A DNA stretch of 64,000 bases from Corynebacterium dentalis (GTDB lineage: Bacteria; Actinomycetota; Actinomycetes; Mycobacteriales; Mycobacteriaceae): positions 124,001-188,000 of the forward strand of contig NZ_OCTS01000002.1 in the NCBI RefSeq assembly GCF_900232865.1, read 5' to 3'. The notes beneath the pieces are model-generated. The model did not search any database and was not told the origin of the DNA. It worked only from the letters and a program-made list of their open reading frames with translations. How positions within the stretch are numbered: the first letter of the stretch is position 1; every line of letters starts with the position of its first letter. This document shows positions 39,787 through 49,187 of the stretch, one piece after another. Both the position numbers and the translations under genes were made by a program.

Positions 39787-41046
39787 ATGACTAAGAGCAT
39801 TGATGTAACCCTCTTTGGCGCCACTGGTTTTGTGGGTCGCCTCACTGCAGAGTACCTGGCCAACCATGCTCCCCAGGGCGCGACCATCGCCTTGGCCGGG
39901 CGTAACCAATCCAAGCTGGAGAAGGTACGCAGCGAGATCGCTCAGGACTCCGGCGTGGAGACCGTACGCGAGTGGCCAATCATTGTCGCCGATTCTTTTG
40001 ATGCCCCCTCCCTGCACAACCTGGCCGAGCAGTCCACCGCCATCATCTCCACCGTGGGTCCTTACACCCGCTACGGCGAGGAGCTGGTGCGCGCATGTGC
40101 TGAAGCCGGCACCCACTACGTGGACCTGTGCGGTGAGGTGCTGTTCATGCACCGCACGATCTCCAAGTTCCACTCCACCGCCGAGAAGTCCGGTGCCCGG
40201 ATCGTGCACGCCTGTGGCTTCGATTCCGTTCCCAGCGATATCGGCATGCTGATGCTGCATGAGGCCGCCAAGGAATCCGGCGAACCTCTCACCGAGGCCA
40301 CCATGCTGGTCAAGATGAAGGGTGGCCTGTCCGGAGGAACTATCGATTCCATGCGCGTGCAGACTGCAGAAGCCAAGAAGGATCCCGAAGGCGCCCGCGC
40401 CATCGGTGACCCCTACGGCATCAGCGCAGACCGCGCCGCTGACCCCGCCCAGGACGATTCTGAGCTGGGATCCCAGCCAGACATCGGCATCATCAACACC
40501 GCAGAGCACGGTGGCCCACAGGGATGGGCAGGGCCGTTCTTGATGGCTGGAAGCAATACGCGAGTTGTGCGTCGTTCCAATTCCCTCCTGGACCACGCCT
40601 ACGGCCCACGCCTGCGCTACGGCGAGTACCTCCCCACCGGCACCGGCATCAAGGGCCGGTTGCGCGCATTCACCATGGCCGGCGCGCTGGGGCTAGGATT
40701 CACCCTGCTCAACGTGGACAAACTGCGCCCACTGCTGTCCCGCTGGGTGCCAGAACCAGGCGAAGGCCCATCCAAGGAAGAGCGCGAAAATGGCTTCTTC
40801 AAGACCACGCACTACGGCACCACCGAGTCTGGCAAGCGCTACATCTCGACGGTATCTGCGCAGGGCGACCCCGGTTACAAGGCCACTACCGTCATGCTCA
40901 GCGAAGCTGCACTGGCATTGGCACTGGATCAGGACAAGCTGCCGGAACGTGCAGGAGGAATCCTCACCCCAGCCACCGCATTGGGAACCGCTTATGCCGA
41001 TCGTCTGCGCGCCGCAGGCCTGACGATCACCGCAGAACGGGCCTAA
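39787..41046 (+). CDS. Saccharopine-dehydrogenase-like / trans-acting enoyl reductase family protein
   Basis: 419 residues. An N-terminal Rossmann fold starts at once with DVTLFGATGFVGRLTAEYLA (about residues 5-24) and continues with ALAGRNQSKLEKV and STVGPYTRYGEELVRACAEAGTHYVDL. Related actinobacterial proteins include the trans-acting enoyl reductase that works with polyketide synthases, but most members have no known substrate. A hydrophobic segment near 300 (AFTMAGALGLGFTLLNV) may contact the membrane. No lipid synthesis genes are adjacent. Confidence 0.8.
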   Translation: MTKSIDVTLFGATGFVGRLTAEYLANHAPQGATIALAGRNQSKLEKVRSEIAQDSGVETVREWPIIVADSFDAPSLHNLAEQSTAIISTVGPYTRYGEELVRACAEAGTHYVDLCGEVLFMHRTISKFHSTAEKSGARIVHACGFDSVPSDIGMLMLHEAAKESGEPLTEATMLVKMKGGLSGGTIDSMRVQTAEAKKDPEGARAIGDPYGISADRAADPAQDDSELGSQPDIGIINTAEHGGPQGWAGPFLMAGSNTRVVRRSNSLLDHAYGPRLRYGEYLPTGTGIKGRLRAFTMAGALGLGFTLLNVDKLRPLLSRWVPEPGEGPSKEERENGFFKTTHYGTTESGKRYISTVSAQGDPGYKATTVMLSEAALALALDQDKLPERAGGILTPATALGTAYADRLRAAGLTITAERA

Positions 41047-41105
41047 CGGGCGTAACCACTACGCACAAACCCTGCGTTTACTGCGCATTAATGCAGATCA
41101 TTCCC

Positions 41106-41111
41106 TATCCT
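41106..41111 (+). promoter_or_regulatory. -10 hexamer of the 41120 gene
   Basis: TATCCT ends 8 bases before ATG 41120. Confidence 0.4.
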
Positions 41112-41119
41112 TGTTCCTC

Positions 41120-42319
41120 ATGGGAATCTTTGTGAATGCGTACTCCACCGTCCGGGATGACGTTGCCTGGACGGGCTCGGGTGCCGGTCCGACGTACGTT
41201 CGCTCGCTGGTGGAGCCGGAGGAGGTTGGCCCTTTCGTCGCAGAATTGGCTGCTGGCAGCGAGGCGCTGGACCTGCAGGAGCACCTCAACGGCTTCGCCG
41301 GATACGCCCGCGACCAGGGAATCGAGCGCGCCGGGGAGTACAACCCCACCATTCACTCCGTGTTTCAACACATCTTCCAGGTGCGCCGGCACTATGTCTT
41401 CGAGCGCCCAGAAGATTTCTCCTTGACAGAATTTTCCGCGTGGGCCAAGGAAGCCAATGCGATCTTCCTTCTGCCAGACGGCACCGTCCGCAATGCCGAT
41501 GGCGCAGACCTGCTGGACCCGCAGAATTCCTCCGGTCAGGAGATTCTTTCCGCTCCCCACACCGAGCTAGCCACGGCCCGCAGGGATCGGATTCGCGGCA
41601 GGCTGTGGGAGGAAGGCATCCGCATCAGCCCGTTCTTGCCACCGGTCATTGGTGAGACGGAGGTTGTGGTGCGCCGCCCGTCCGAGATTCTGGAGCGTGC
41701 GCAGACTTTGGTGACGCTGGCGCGCATCGCGGTGGACGTGGTGGCCGGGCAGTCCGTGGACGTGGACAGCCAGCTGGGCCGCATCGGTGTTCGTGATGAT
41801 CGCGTTGGTGCGGATCGCAGCGGTGGTTCTTCGGTGACGGGAAGCGAGCGTAGTTTTCTCGACGCCGTGCGCCGGTTCAATACCATCGGTTCTGTCGATT
41901 CCCCGGTGTATCCCACCGAACTGACCGAGCAAGCGTTCCAGGTCCAGTGGGGTTTTGTGGCCTCAGAGATGCTGGGATGGGCCATTGGAGTGACGCAGAC
42001 GGATCCGTTTGAGCTCAACGCCCCGGATCCAGAGAAGCTGGCCACGCAGTTGTTGGATTCCGGTGCCGCGTCCCACGTGCCCCCGCAGCCGCTGTCCTTA
42101 ATCTGCGATGCGCTGGAGTACACGTTTTCTCTGCGCTGGTTTGCGGTGGATCAGGCGCTCAAGGCTGCTCAAGATGAGGCCGGTGCTGGTTCTGCCGGAG
42201 CTGGGGCTCCGTTCCAGCTGGAGCCTGCCCAGGAATCGATCCTGCTGGAGCGCCACCGCGCGCTGGCATGGCTGGTCAACCCCACCACAGACTACGAAGA
42301 CGTGGATCTGTCTACATAG
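41120..42319 (+). CDS. DUF4272-type conserved hypothetical protein
   Basis: 399 residues, soluble. The N-terminal 120 residues contain AYSTVRDD and HIFQVRRHYVFERPED, and a middle segment (about 155-190, RDRIRGRLWEEGIRISPFLPP then ETEVVVRRPSEILERAQTLV) is the pattern I associate with DUF4272, repeated in C-terminal parts as ALEYTFSLRWFAVDQAL. No catalytic motif is evident. Its last 8 bases overlap the convergent esterase gene. ATG 41120 is preferred to TTG 41111 because of the -10 placement. Confidence 0.65.
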   Translation: MGIFVNAYSTVRDDVAWTGSGAGPTYVRSLVEPEEVGPFVAELAAGSEALDLQEHLNGFAGYARDQGIERAGEYNPTIHSVFQHIFQVRRHYVFERPEDFSLTEFSAWAKEANAIFLLPDGTVRNADGADLLDPQNSSGQEILSAPHTELATARRDRIRGRLWEEGIRISPFLPPVIGETEVVVRRPSEILERAQTLVTLARIAVDVVAGQSVDVDSQLGRIGVRDDRVGADRSGGSSVTGSERSFLDAVRRFNTIGSVDSPVYPTELTEQAFQVQWGFVASEMLGWAIGVTQTDPFELNAPDPEKLATQLLDSGAASHVPPQPLSLICDALEYTFSLRWFAVDQALKAAQDEAGAGSAGAGAPFQLEPAQESILLERHRALAWLVNPTTDYEDVDLST

Positions 42320-43526
42320 TCAAGCCGCGATGGCGTTCGAAGAACGCTAGGACCTCGTTAGTTGCCGTGATGGTGTCATTCGTGCGGTTGGATTCTCCGC
42401 CTTCGCCACGCCTGACTTCTCCGACACCTGAGGATCCCTTCATCTCGCCCGGCCAGGTGTGCGCCGCATCGGCGATGGAGATGTGCATGACCTCGGAGTT
42501 ATTCGCGCAGCTGGGCCATTCCACTCGGTTGACCTTGCTGGTCACGGTCACCACGCGCGGAGCGCCGAAGCAGCCGGAGCGTCCGGCGTACAGGCTGGCT
42601 ACTCGCATCGGGGCCAGGTAAGGGCTGCCGTGCCGGGTACCTCCGCGGTATTCAATGGTCTCGTCTTCGCGCCCGTGAATCTCCAAGAACGGCGTGGTGG
42701 GAGCTTTGACAAAGCGCACGCTGTCTGGCTTCGCTGGATCAGATTGCCGTGTGGCACAACCCTTCCATGTCCCTGGGTAGTAGGCACCAGCCACGCTGGC
42801 GATGGCTGAGAACTGGTGCGGCATGTCGCACGCCAGCTTCAGCCCCAGCCCACCGCCGTTGGACATGCCCGCCGCGTAGATGCGGGTGGCGTCCACGGAG
42901 TACGTTGCGCTCAAGCGGTCCAGCAGATCGCGGACGAACTGCTGATCCTGCCCATTGGAGGTCTTGGAATAGGGCGCGCCTTCCCACGCTTTGCCTTTGC
43001 CTTCGGGGTAGACCACGATGGCTCCGTCGCCCCCGTCTTTGCCCCATGCGGCGCCGAGGCCGGAGTATTCGGCCATGCTGGTGGGCGTTTCCTCGTATCC
43101 GTGGAATGCCATGACCAGCGGAGTGGGCTCCCCGTCCGCTGCTGCTTTCGGCACTTGGACGTAGGCAGCGCGACGTTCGCCTCCCGTGGTCACCCAAATG
43201 CGCGCGGAGTGGCCCGGAGCAGGGGCATCGAGGATGGTGCCCTGGCCGTGCGAGGTTCGCGCCACGGGAGCGATATCGGGCTTTTCGCCCTCCGGCATGC
43301 GCGGGACGGCCTCGTTGGACTTGGTATTGCTCTCTGGCTCTGCCGCCACCAGTTGCTTTTCCAGATCGGCTGTTGACCAGCCGGTTGTCCGTTGTGCAGT
43401 CACTCCTATGGAGATCGCTACCACCACGAGCAGCGCAGCAAGGCACGCCGCGGCGATGCGGCGGCGCTTGTATTGCTGCGGGGTGGGTCGGTGAGTCACA
43501 TCGTTGATTTTGGTAATCGGTCTCAT
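42312..43526 (-). CDS. Exported PHB-depolymerase/feruloyl-esterase-like hydrolase (LpqC type)
   Basis: 404 residues from ATG 43526 (upstream in-frame TTG possible). RRRIAAACLAALLVVVAISIGV near the N-terminus is a signal or anchor helix, so the enzyme acts outside the membrane. The hydrolase domain shows TPLVMAFHGYEET (oxyanion region), the nucleophile loop AAGMSNGGGLGL, acid residue in LEIHGREDETI and His in DAAHTWPG, a complete triad. The family cleaves polyhydroxybutyrate, feruloyl esters or related esters; the substrate is unknown. Lies 70 bases downstream of dnaE2. Confidence 0.82.
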   Translation of the reverse strand: MRPITKINDVTHRPTPQQYKRRRIAAACLAALLVVVAISIGVTAQRTTGWSTADLEKQLVAAEPESNTKSNEAVPRMPEGEKPDIAPVARTSHGQGTILDAPAPGHSARIWVTTGGERRAAYVQVPKAAADGEPTPLVMAFHGYEETPTSMAEYSGLGAAWGKDGGDGAIVVYPEGKGKAWEGAPYSKTSNGQDQQFVRDLLDRLSATYSVDATRIYAAGMSNGGGLGLKLACDMPHQFSAIASVAGAYYPGTWKGCATRQSDPAKPDSVRFVKAPTTPFLEIHGREDETIEYRGGTRHGSPYLAPMRVASLYAGRSGCFGAPRVVTVTSKVNRVEWPSCANNSEVMHISIADAAHTWPGEMKGSSGVGEVRRGEGGESNRTNDTITATNEVLAFFERHRGLTM

Positions 43527-43596
43527 CAGTGTCAAAGCACCGCGCCGCCAGCTGGGGGTTTATGGCCAGGGTCACGGCAATGGGGTTGGTGCACGC

Positions 43597-46500
43597 TCAC
43601 TGGAAGTCTCGCGATCGGCTTCCCAGTTGCGCCGCCTGCCCCATCCCCGCGGCCACCAGCTCCGCTTCCACCGGCTCGATCAGATCCGCCGTCACGGATG
43701 CCGCGCCCGTGGAGTTGTACACAATCCCGCGGATCACCACCAGGCGCGTGCTCAGCGCCTCCACGCGCTGCTTGCTCCACAGTCCCTTGGTCACCATCAC
43801 GTTGGCCATCCCGGTTTCGTCCTCAATGCCGAAAAACACGGCGCCACCTGCTGTCATGGGACGTTGTCTGTGCGTGACCACCCCTGCCACCCGCACGCGT
43901 GTTCCGTTGGGTGCCGTCAGTAATCTTTCCGACGCCACCACGGCCGCCCCTCCGCGAATCTGCCCCGCCTTCGCTCCTGTCCGTATGGGCTGTTCGTGCC
44001 ACGAGTTGAGGTAGCCCCGCAGCAATTCCACGGGGTGTCCCTCCGGGGTGACCCCGGTGCTGGCCAGATCCGCAGCGGCCAATTCAAACGAGCTCATGCC
44101 GGGCAGGGCGGGCGCGTCCAGGTGTGACGTTCCAGGCAGCATCCCTGCACGTTCGGTCGCTGCGATACCGGCTGCCCATACGGCCTGCCTGCGGGACATT
44201 CCCAGCGGCTCTAGGGCTCCGGCTCGGGCCAGGTGTTCCACTTGTGCCACCGTCAGGTCCGCCTCGCGGGAGAGGTCGCTGATGCTGTGGTATTCGCCAA
44301 GCCGCTCGCGGACATCGACGATCCGCTCGGCTACGGCCGTGCCGATGCCGGTGATGGAGGCCAGTCCCAGCCGGATGGAGCCCACCGGTTCCGCGGTGCC
44401 GCGGCCCAGCCCGTGAATGCCGCGGGGTTGGTTGTGGGGTGAGTCCGGCGTCGGACAATTAAGATCCGGACAATCCACCACGGTGTCCGCTTCCACACCG
44501 GATTCGTTGATGTGGACGGGGAGGATGCGCACGCCGTGGCGCCGGGCATCGGCAATCAAGGACTGCGGCGAGTAGAAACCCATCGGCTGGGCGCGCAGCA
44601 AAGCCACGCAGAACTCGGCCGGGTAATGGTGCTTTAACCAGGCAGAATAGTAAACCAGCGAGGCGAATGACTGCGCGTGGGATTCAGGAAAACCGTAGGA
44701 GGCGAACGCCACGATCTTGTCCCACAACCGGTCTGCCACCTCGCCGGTGATGCCGTTGGTGTCCCGCAGGCCCTCGTAGAAACGGGTGCGCATCTGCTCC
44801 ATCTTCTCCGGCGAGCGCTTGGAGCCCATCGCGCGGCGCAGGGTATCGGCCTCTGCCCCGCTAAACCCGGCGGCATCCACCACCACCTGCATGAGCTGCT
44901 CCTGAAACAGCGGGATGCCCAGGGTTTTCGTCAGGGCGGGCTCTAGGCAGGGGTGGTCGAAGGTGACGGGCTCCTCGCCGTTGCGTCGGCGGATGTACGG
45001 GTGCACGGATCCGCCTTGGATAGGGCCCGGCCGGATCAGCGCGACTTCCACCACGAGGTCGTAGAACGTCCGCGGGCGTAGGCGGGGCAGCGTGTTGAGC
45101 TGCGCGCGGGATTCCACCTGGAACACGCCGATGGCATCGGCGCGGCTGAGCATGTCATAGACCTCTTTTTCCACGGGGTCTAGCCGCCACAGCTCGATGT
45201 TGCGCCCGCCGCGGTGGGTGCGGACTTGGTCCAGGCCGTGATGGATGGCCTCCAGCATGCCCAGGCCCAGCAGGTCGAACTTCACAAGGCCCACGGTGGC
45301 GCAGTCGTCCTTGTCCCACTGCACCACGCTGCGGTTTTCCATGCGCGCCCATTCTGTGGGCACCACGTGGGCGATTGGCCGGTCGCAGATCACCATGCCG
45401 CCGGAGTGAATGCCCAGGTGGCGGGGCTGATTCTTCAGCTGTTCCGCAACACTGCTGACGATCTCCGGTGGTTCTTCCGTCCCCCGGGACCACGCATCCA
45501 CGAGGCCGGGGGCGTAGCCCAGCGCTCGGGCGGCATCGCGCAGCGCTCCCTTGCGGCGGTAGGTGATGACGTTGGCCACCTGCGCAGCGTTATCCCGGCC
45601 GTAGCGGGAGTAGACGTACTGGATGGCTTCTTCTCTGCGTCCGGATTCGATGTCTACGTCGATATCCGGCGGCCCGTCGCGCTCTGGGGACAGGAAGCGC
45701 TCAAACAGCAGACCCGCGGCCACTGCGTCCACGTTGGTGATCCCTAGGGCAAAGCACACCGCGGAGTTAGCTGCCGACCCGCGCCCTTGGCACAGGATGT
45801 TGGCGGAGTGGCAGAAGCTGACGATGTCATGAACGATCAAAAAGTATCCCGGAAACCCGAGCTTGTCGATGACGTCTAGCTCTCTATCGATCATCGCCCA
45901 GGCCTTCGCGGTGGCGGAGTTGGCAGTGTCTGCCTCTCCCGCTGTGTCCGGCCGCGCCCCATAGCGCACCGTGGCTCCGCGATAGGTCTCCTCCCGCAGC
46001 CAACTCATCTCTGTGTGCCCCGGTGGCACGGGAAAATTGGGCAGGTTCGGCGCAATGAGGTTGAGCGTGAAGGCGCATTCCTGCGCGATCTCCACCGTGT
46101 TCGCCACGGCCTCCCTGAGCCACGCGTTATCGCCCGCCAGCTGGAGCATCTCCTCTCCCGTGCGCAGCCACGCCCCGCCCAGCGGATGTGTCGTGGCCTC
46201 GGCCGCGCCCACGTCTTTATGCTCGTGCAGCGCACGCTTAACCCCGGCCAGCCGTGCTTGGTGTGGCACCGCGCAGGTGGGCACGCTGCTCACAAACTCC
46301 CGCAGCCCCCATCGTTTTGCCAGGGCATGCAGCTGTTCGTTGCGGTCTGCGTCAATGGGCTGCATCGTCTGTTGCAGCTCCACTGCACAGTTTTCTTTAC
46401 CGAATGCACGCACGATTTCTTTTATTTTCGACGCCATACTCCACCCCACCACCACTATCCAATGGCAGCCGCCTTGTTCATCGAAGGCATAGCGGGCGAG

Positions 46501-47025
46501 CTCCTCCATCGGCGGGTAGACCACCACATTTTTGTCCCGGTCCGCCATGTGCGCGTCTGTCATCGCCCGCGAGAGCCGGCGATACCCTTCCTCGCCTCGG
46601 CACAGCACCGCCAGCGGCTCTGCCTGCGCCCCACTTGTGGACAGCTCCGCACCGAATACCGTAGCTACTCCGCGTTCCGCCGCAGCGGCGGCGAAACGCG
46701 CGGCACCATAAAACCCATCCCTATCCAGGCAGGCCAGAGCACTAATCTCAAGTTCGGCAGCTTGCTCTACGAGGTCTTCCGGTTCGCTGGCTCCGCGCAA
46801 AAAGTTATAGGCACTGCAAGCATGAAGTTCCGCAAAAGGCACTGCCTGGGCAGCCCGGGCGGCGCGGCGTTGGCGTCGATCTTCCTGCTCACCAGAACCC
46901 GCGTCATCGAAGAACTCGACCCGCTTACCTTCACCGATGCCCACCGCATGCAAAGTACCGGCCGACTTGCTGGAGAGGATCCTCTCCAACCGCGACCAGC
47001 TCAGCGATGCAGCGTTCATAGACAC
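43597..47025 (-). CDS. dnaE2: Error-prone DNA polymerase III alpha subunit DnaE2
   Basis: 1142 residues, the size of DnaE2 and shorter than replicative DnaE1. FAELHACSAYNFLRGASEP opens the PHP domain; the polymerase palm has CQGRGSAANSAVCFALG and PPDIDVDIESGRREEAIQYV with catalytic acidic residues; GIHSGGMVICD, a helix-hairpin-helix region (ASITGIGTAVAERIVDVRE) and an OB fold (VAGVVTHRQRPMTAGGAVFF) follow. It works with ImuA and ImuB (52522-54935) in damage-induced mutagenesis. GTG 47025 has a TAAGCT -10 six bases upstream; ATG 47019 is an alternative. Confidence 0.93.
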   Translation of the reverse strand: MSMNAASLSWSRLERILSSKSAGTLHAVGIGEGKRVEFFDDAGSGEQEDRRQRRAARAAQAVPFAELHACSAYNFLRGASEPEDLVEQAAELEISALACLDRDGFYGAARFAAAAAERGVATVFGAELSTSGAQAEPLAVLCRGEEGYRRLSRAMTDAHMADRDKNVVVYPPMEELARYAFDEQGGCHWIVVVGWSMASKIKEIVRAFGKENCAVELQQTMQPIDADRNEQLHALAKRWGLREFVSSVPTCAVPHQARLAGVKRALHEHKDVGAAEATTHPLGGAWLRTGEEMLQLAGDNAWLREAVANTVEIAQECAFTLNLIAPNLPNFPVPPGHTEMSWLREETYRGATVRYGARPDTAGEADTANSATAKAWAMIDRELDVIDKLGFPGYFLIVHDIVSFCHSANILCQGRGSAANSAVCFALGITNVDAVAAGLLFERFLSPERDGPPDIDVDIESGRREEAIQYVYSRYGRDNAAQVANVITYRRKGALRDAARALGYAPGLVDAWSRGTEEPPEIVSSVAEQLKNQPRHLGIHSGGMVICDRPIAHVVPTEWARMENRSVVQWDKDDCATVGLVKFDLLGLGMLEAIHHGLDQVRTHRGGRNIELWRLDPVEKEVYDMLSRADAIGVFQVESRAQLNTLPRLRPRTFYDLVVEVALIRPGPIQGGSVHPYIRRRNGEEPVTFDHPCLEPALTKTLGIPLFQEQLMQVVVDAAGFSGAEADTLRRAMGSKRSPEKMEQMRTRFYEGLRDTNGITGEVADRLWDKIVAFASYGFPESHAQSFASLVYYSAWLKHHYPAEFCVALLRAQPMGFYSPQSLIADARRHGVRILPVHINESGVEADTVVDCPDLNCPTPDSPHNQPRGIHGLGRGTAEPVGSIRLGLASITGIGTAVAERIVDVRERLGEYHSISDLSREADLTVAQVEHLARAGALEPLGMSRRQAVWAAGIAATERAGMLPGTSHLDAPALPGMSSFELAAADLASTGVTPEGHPVELLRGYLNSWHEQPIRTGAKAGQIRGGAAVVASERLLTAPNGTRVRVAGVVTHRQRPMTAGGAVFFGIEDETGMANVMVTKGLWSKQRVEALSTRLVVIRGIVYNSTGAASVTADLIEPVEAELVAAGMGQAAQLGSRSRDFQ

Positions 47026-47031
47026 GCTTGC

Positions 47032-47059
47032 AGCTTAGCGCATATTGGTTCATATGTTC
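47032..47059 (-). promoter_or_regulatory. dnaE2 promoter with a degenerate LexA-like box
   Basis: TAAGCT (47032-47037, minus strand) is the -10. GAAC-ATAT-GAAC (47048-47059, minus strand) has one good half of a GAAC-N4-GTTC LexA box; the second half is a direct instead of inverted copy. Confidence 0.35.
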
Positions 47060-47125
47060 TATATAATGCTCTCTTTCAACTCTTTCCTCGAAACCCCTAG
47101 TTCCCGCACGAGAAAAATGGCAAAC

Positions 47126-47164
47126 TAGACCGAGTTGTTCATTTTGTGGGCTGGGTGCTAAATT
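47126..47164 (+). promoter_or_regulatory. metQ promoter with a McbR-like operator
   Basis: TAGAC, six bases, then GTTCA (47126-47141) partly matches TAGAC-N6-GTCTA. The -35 TTGTTC (47135-47140) lies within it; a -10 TAAATT is at 47159-47164. Confidence 0.45.
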
Positions 47165-47221
47165 TTCCCCCAACCCTTAGGCCGCCTCACCGGCCAACTC
47201 GACGAAAGAAAGAGGACCCAC

Positions 47222-48088
47222 ATGTCCCTTCGCAAAAAAGCAGCAGCCACCATCGTTGCAGCAGCCGCAGCATTCTCCCTGGCAGCCTGCGGTGACGATG
47301 CAGACACCATCAAGGTCGGCACTACCGACCAAGGCCAAGAGCAGTGGCAGGTCTTCGAACAAGAAGCCAAGGCACAGGGCCTGAACGTGGAACTCGTCAA
47401 CTACGGCGATTACTCCCTGCCCAACCGCGCGCTGGAAGACGGCGAAATCGACGTCAGCAACTTCCAGCACCTCATGTTCCTCGCAGACTACAACGTCAAC
47501 AGCGATGCAGACCTGACCCCCATCGGCGCCACCGAAATCATCCCGCTGGCCATCTACTACAAGGATCACAGCGAGCTGAAGGACATCGAGGAAGCCGGCG
47601 AAGTCGCCATCCCGAATGACCCAACCAACCAGGGACGCGCCATCAACGTGCTGGTCCAGGCCAAGCTGGTCACCCTCCGCGAAGAAGGCCTGCTGGCGCC
47701 CACCCCAGCTGACATCGACCAGGACAAGTCCAAGGTCAAGGTCACCCCAGTGGACGCAGCCCAGACCGTCACCTCGTACATGAGCGGCACCCCTTCCATC
47801 ATCAACAACTCCTTCCTGGAGCGCGGCGGCATCGATCCACAGAGCGCCATCTTCGGCGATAACCCAGAGGCTCCCGAGGCCCAGCCGTACATCAACGCTT
47901 TTGTGACCACTCAGGAGCACAAGAACGATGAGCAGCTGCTCAAGCTCGTTGACGTGTGGCACTCCCAGAAGGTTCAGGAAGCCATCGAGCGTCAGTCCAA
48001 GGGCACCTCTGTTGAGGTGAAGAAGGATGGCGAGGAGCTGGAAGGCATCCTCGCTGACGTCGAACAGAAGATTCACGAAAGCAAGTAA
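47222..48088 (+). CDS. metQ: Methionine ABC transporter substrate-binding lipoprotein
   Basis: 288 residues of the NlpA/MetQ family. A signal peptide (KKAAATIVAAAAAFSLAAC) ends in a lipobox with the lipidated Cys at about residue 23. The binding domain contains GLNVELVNYGDYSLPNRALE, VSNFQHLMFLADYN, IIPLAIYYKDH, VAIPNDPTNQGRAINVL and PSIINNSFLERGG, all characteristic. First gene of metQ-metN-metI; the McbR-like promoter fits repression when methionine or S-adenosyl-compounds are plentiful. Confidence 0.94.
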   Translation: MSLRKKAAATIVAAAAAFSLAACGDDADTIKVGTTDQGQEQWQVFEQEAKAQGLNVELVNYGDYSLPNRALEDGEIDVSNFQHLMFLADYNVNSDADLTPIGATEIIPLAIYYKDHSELKDIEEAGEVAIPNDPTNQGRAINVLVQAKLVTLREEGLLAPTPADIDQDKSKVKVTPVDAAQTVTSYMSGTPSIINNSFLERGGIDPQSAIFGDNPEAPEAQPYINAFVTTQEHKNDEQLLKLVDVWHSQKVQEAIERQSKGTSVEVKKDGEELEGILADVEQKIHESK

Positions 48089-48137
48089 CCACAGCGCACG
48101 AATCGGCCTCGATAACCTCTACACACCAAGGATTCCC

Positions 48138-49187
48138 ATGGCTGAAACGGCCACACACACCGGCACCAGCGTCGAGTTCCGCAACGTCACCAAGGTCTTC
48201 AAACAAGGCCGGAAGGAAGTCACGGCGCTCAAGAACGTCAGCATTTCCATCCCGTCCGGCTCCATCGTGGGCATCATCGGTTACTCCGGTGCCGGCAAGT
48301 CCACCCTGGTTCGCCAGATCAACGGCCTGGATCGCCCCAGCTCCGGCGAGATCCTGTTGGATGGCAAGGACATCGTCCCCCTGAAGGAATCGCAGATGCG
48401 CAAGCTGCGTTCCAACATCGGCATGATCTTCCAGCAGTTCAACCTCATGACGTCGCGCAACGTGGAAGGCAACATCGCCTACCCACTGAAGCTGCAGGGT
48501 ATGGGCGCAGCCGAGCGCAAGGCGCGCGTGCAGGAGCTGCTGGAGTTTGTGGGCCTGTCCGATAAGGGCAAGGCCTACCCCGAGCAACTCTCCGGTGGAC
48601 AGAAGCAGCGCGTGGGCATCGCCCGAGCGCTGGCCACCAACCCAGAGCTGTTGCTGGCCGATGAGGCCACCTCCGCCCTGGACCCCTCCACTACGCACGA
48701 CGTGCTGGAACTGCTGCGCAAGGTCAACCGCGAGCTGGGTATCACCATCGTGGTGATCACTCACGAGATGGAAGTGGTGCGCAGCATCGCCGACCGCGTG
48801 GTGGTCATGCAAGGCGGCGAGGTCGTGGAAGAAGGCACGGTCTACGATGTCTTCTCCAACCCCCGCACCGCTGTGGCCTCCAACTTTGTGGCTACCTCCC
48901 TGCGCAATACGCCGGACATGGTGGAATCCGAGGCGTTGCAGTCCAAGTCCGGTCGCCTGTTCACCGTGACCATGGCGGAGGGCATCGGATTTTTCGACGC
49001 CATCTCCAAAGCTTCCCACGCAGGTGTGACAGTCAATATCGTCCACGGTGGAATCACCACGCTGCAGCAGCACAGCTTCGGCAAGCTGACGATGCGCATG
49101 TCCGCCTCCACCCCACAGGCGGAATCCGCAATCGAAGAGTTCTACCAGACCATGCAGGCCAACACCGAGATTGAGGAGATCCGATGA
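48138..49187 (+). CDS. metN: Methionine ABC transporter ATP-binding protein
   Basis: 349 residues from ATG 48138, with AAGGA upstream. Walker A GYSGAGKST, Q-loop MIFQQFNLM, signature LSGGQKQRVGIARAL, Walker B LLLADEATSALD and switch THEMEVV. The C-terminal 90 residues (LFTVTMAEGIGFFDAISK onward) are the NIL/ACT-like domain that binds methionine and inhibits transport. Ends in a 4-base overlap with metI. Confidence 0.95.
   Translation: MAETATHTGTSVEFRNVTKVFKQGRKEVTALKNVSISIPSGSIVGIIGYSGAGKSTLVRQINGLDRPSSGEILLDGKDIVPLKESQMRKLRSNIGMIFQQFNLMTSRNVEGNIAYPLKLQGMGAAERKARVQELLEFVGLSDKGKAYPEQLSGGQKQRVGIARALATNPELLLADEATSALDPSTTHDVLELLRKVNRELGITIVVITHEMEVVRSIADRVVVMQGGEVVEEGTVYDVFSNPRTAVASNFVATSLRNTPDMVESEALQSKSGRLFTVTMAEGIGFFDAISKASHAGVTVNIVHGGITTLQQHSFGKLTMRMSASTPQAESAIEEFYQTMQANTEIEEIR

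Noticed and set aside
39235..40596. 453-codon frame that includes trmL
   Set aside because: The upstream 290 codons are antisense to the divergent 39787 gene; only the last 161 residues match the methyltransferase family.
47048..47059. A full LexA box for dnaE2
   Set aside because: The second half-site is a direct copy (GAAC) and not the inverted GTTC, so it is listed only as degenerate.
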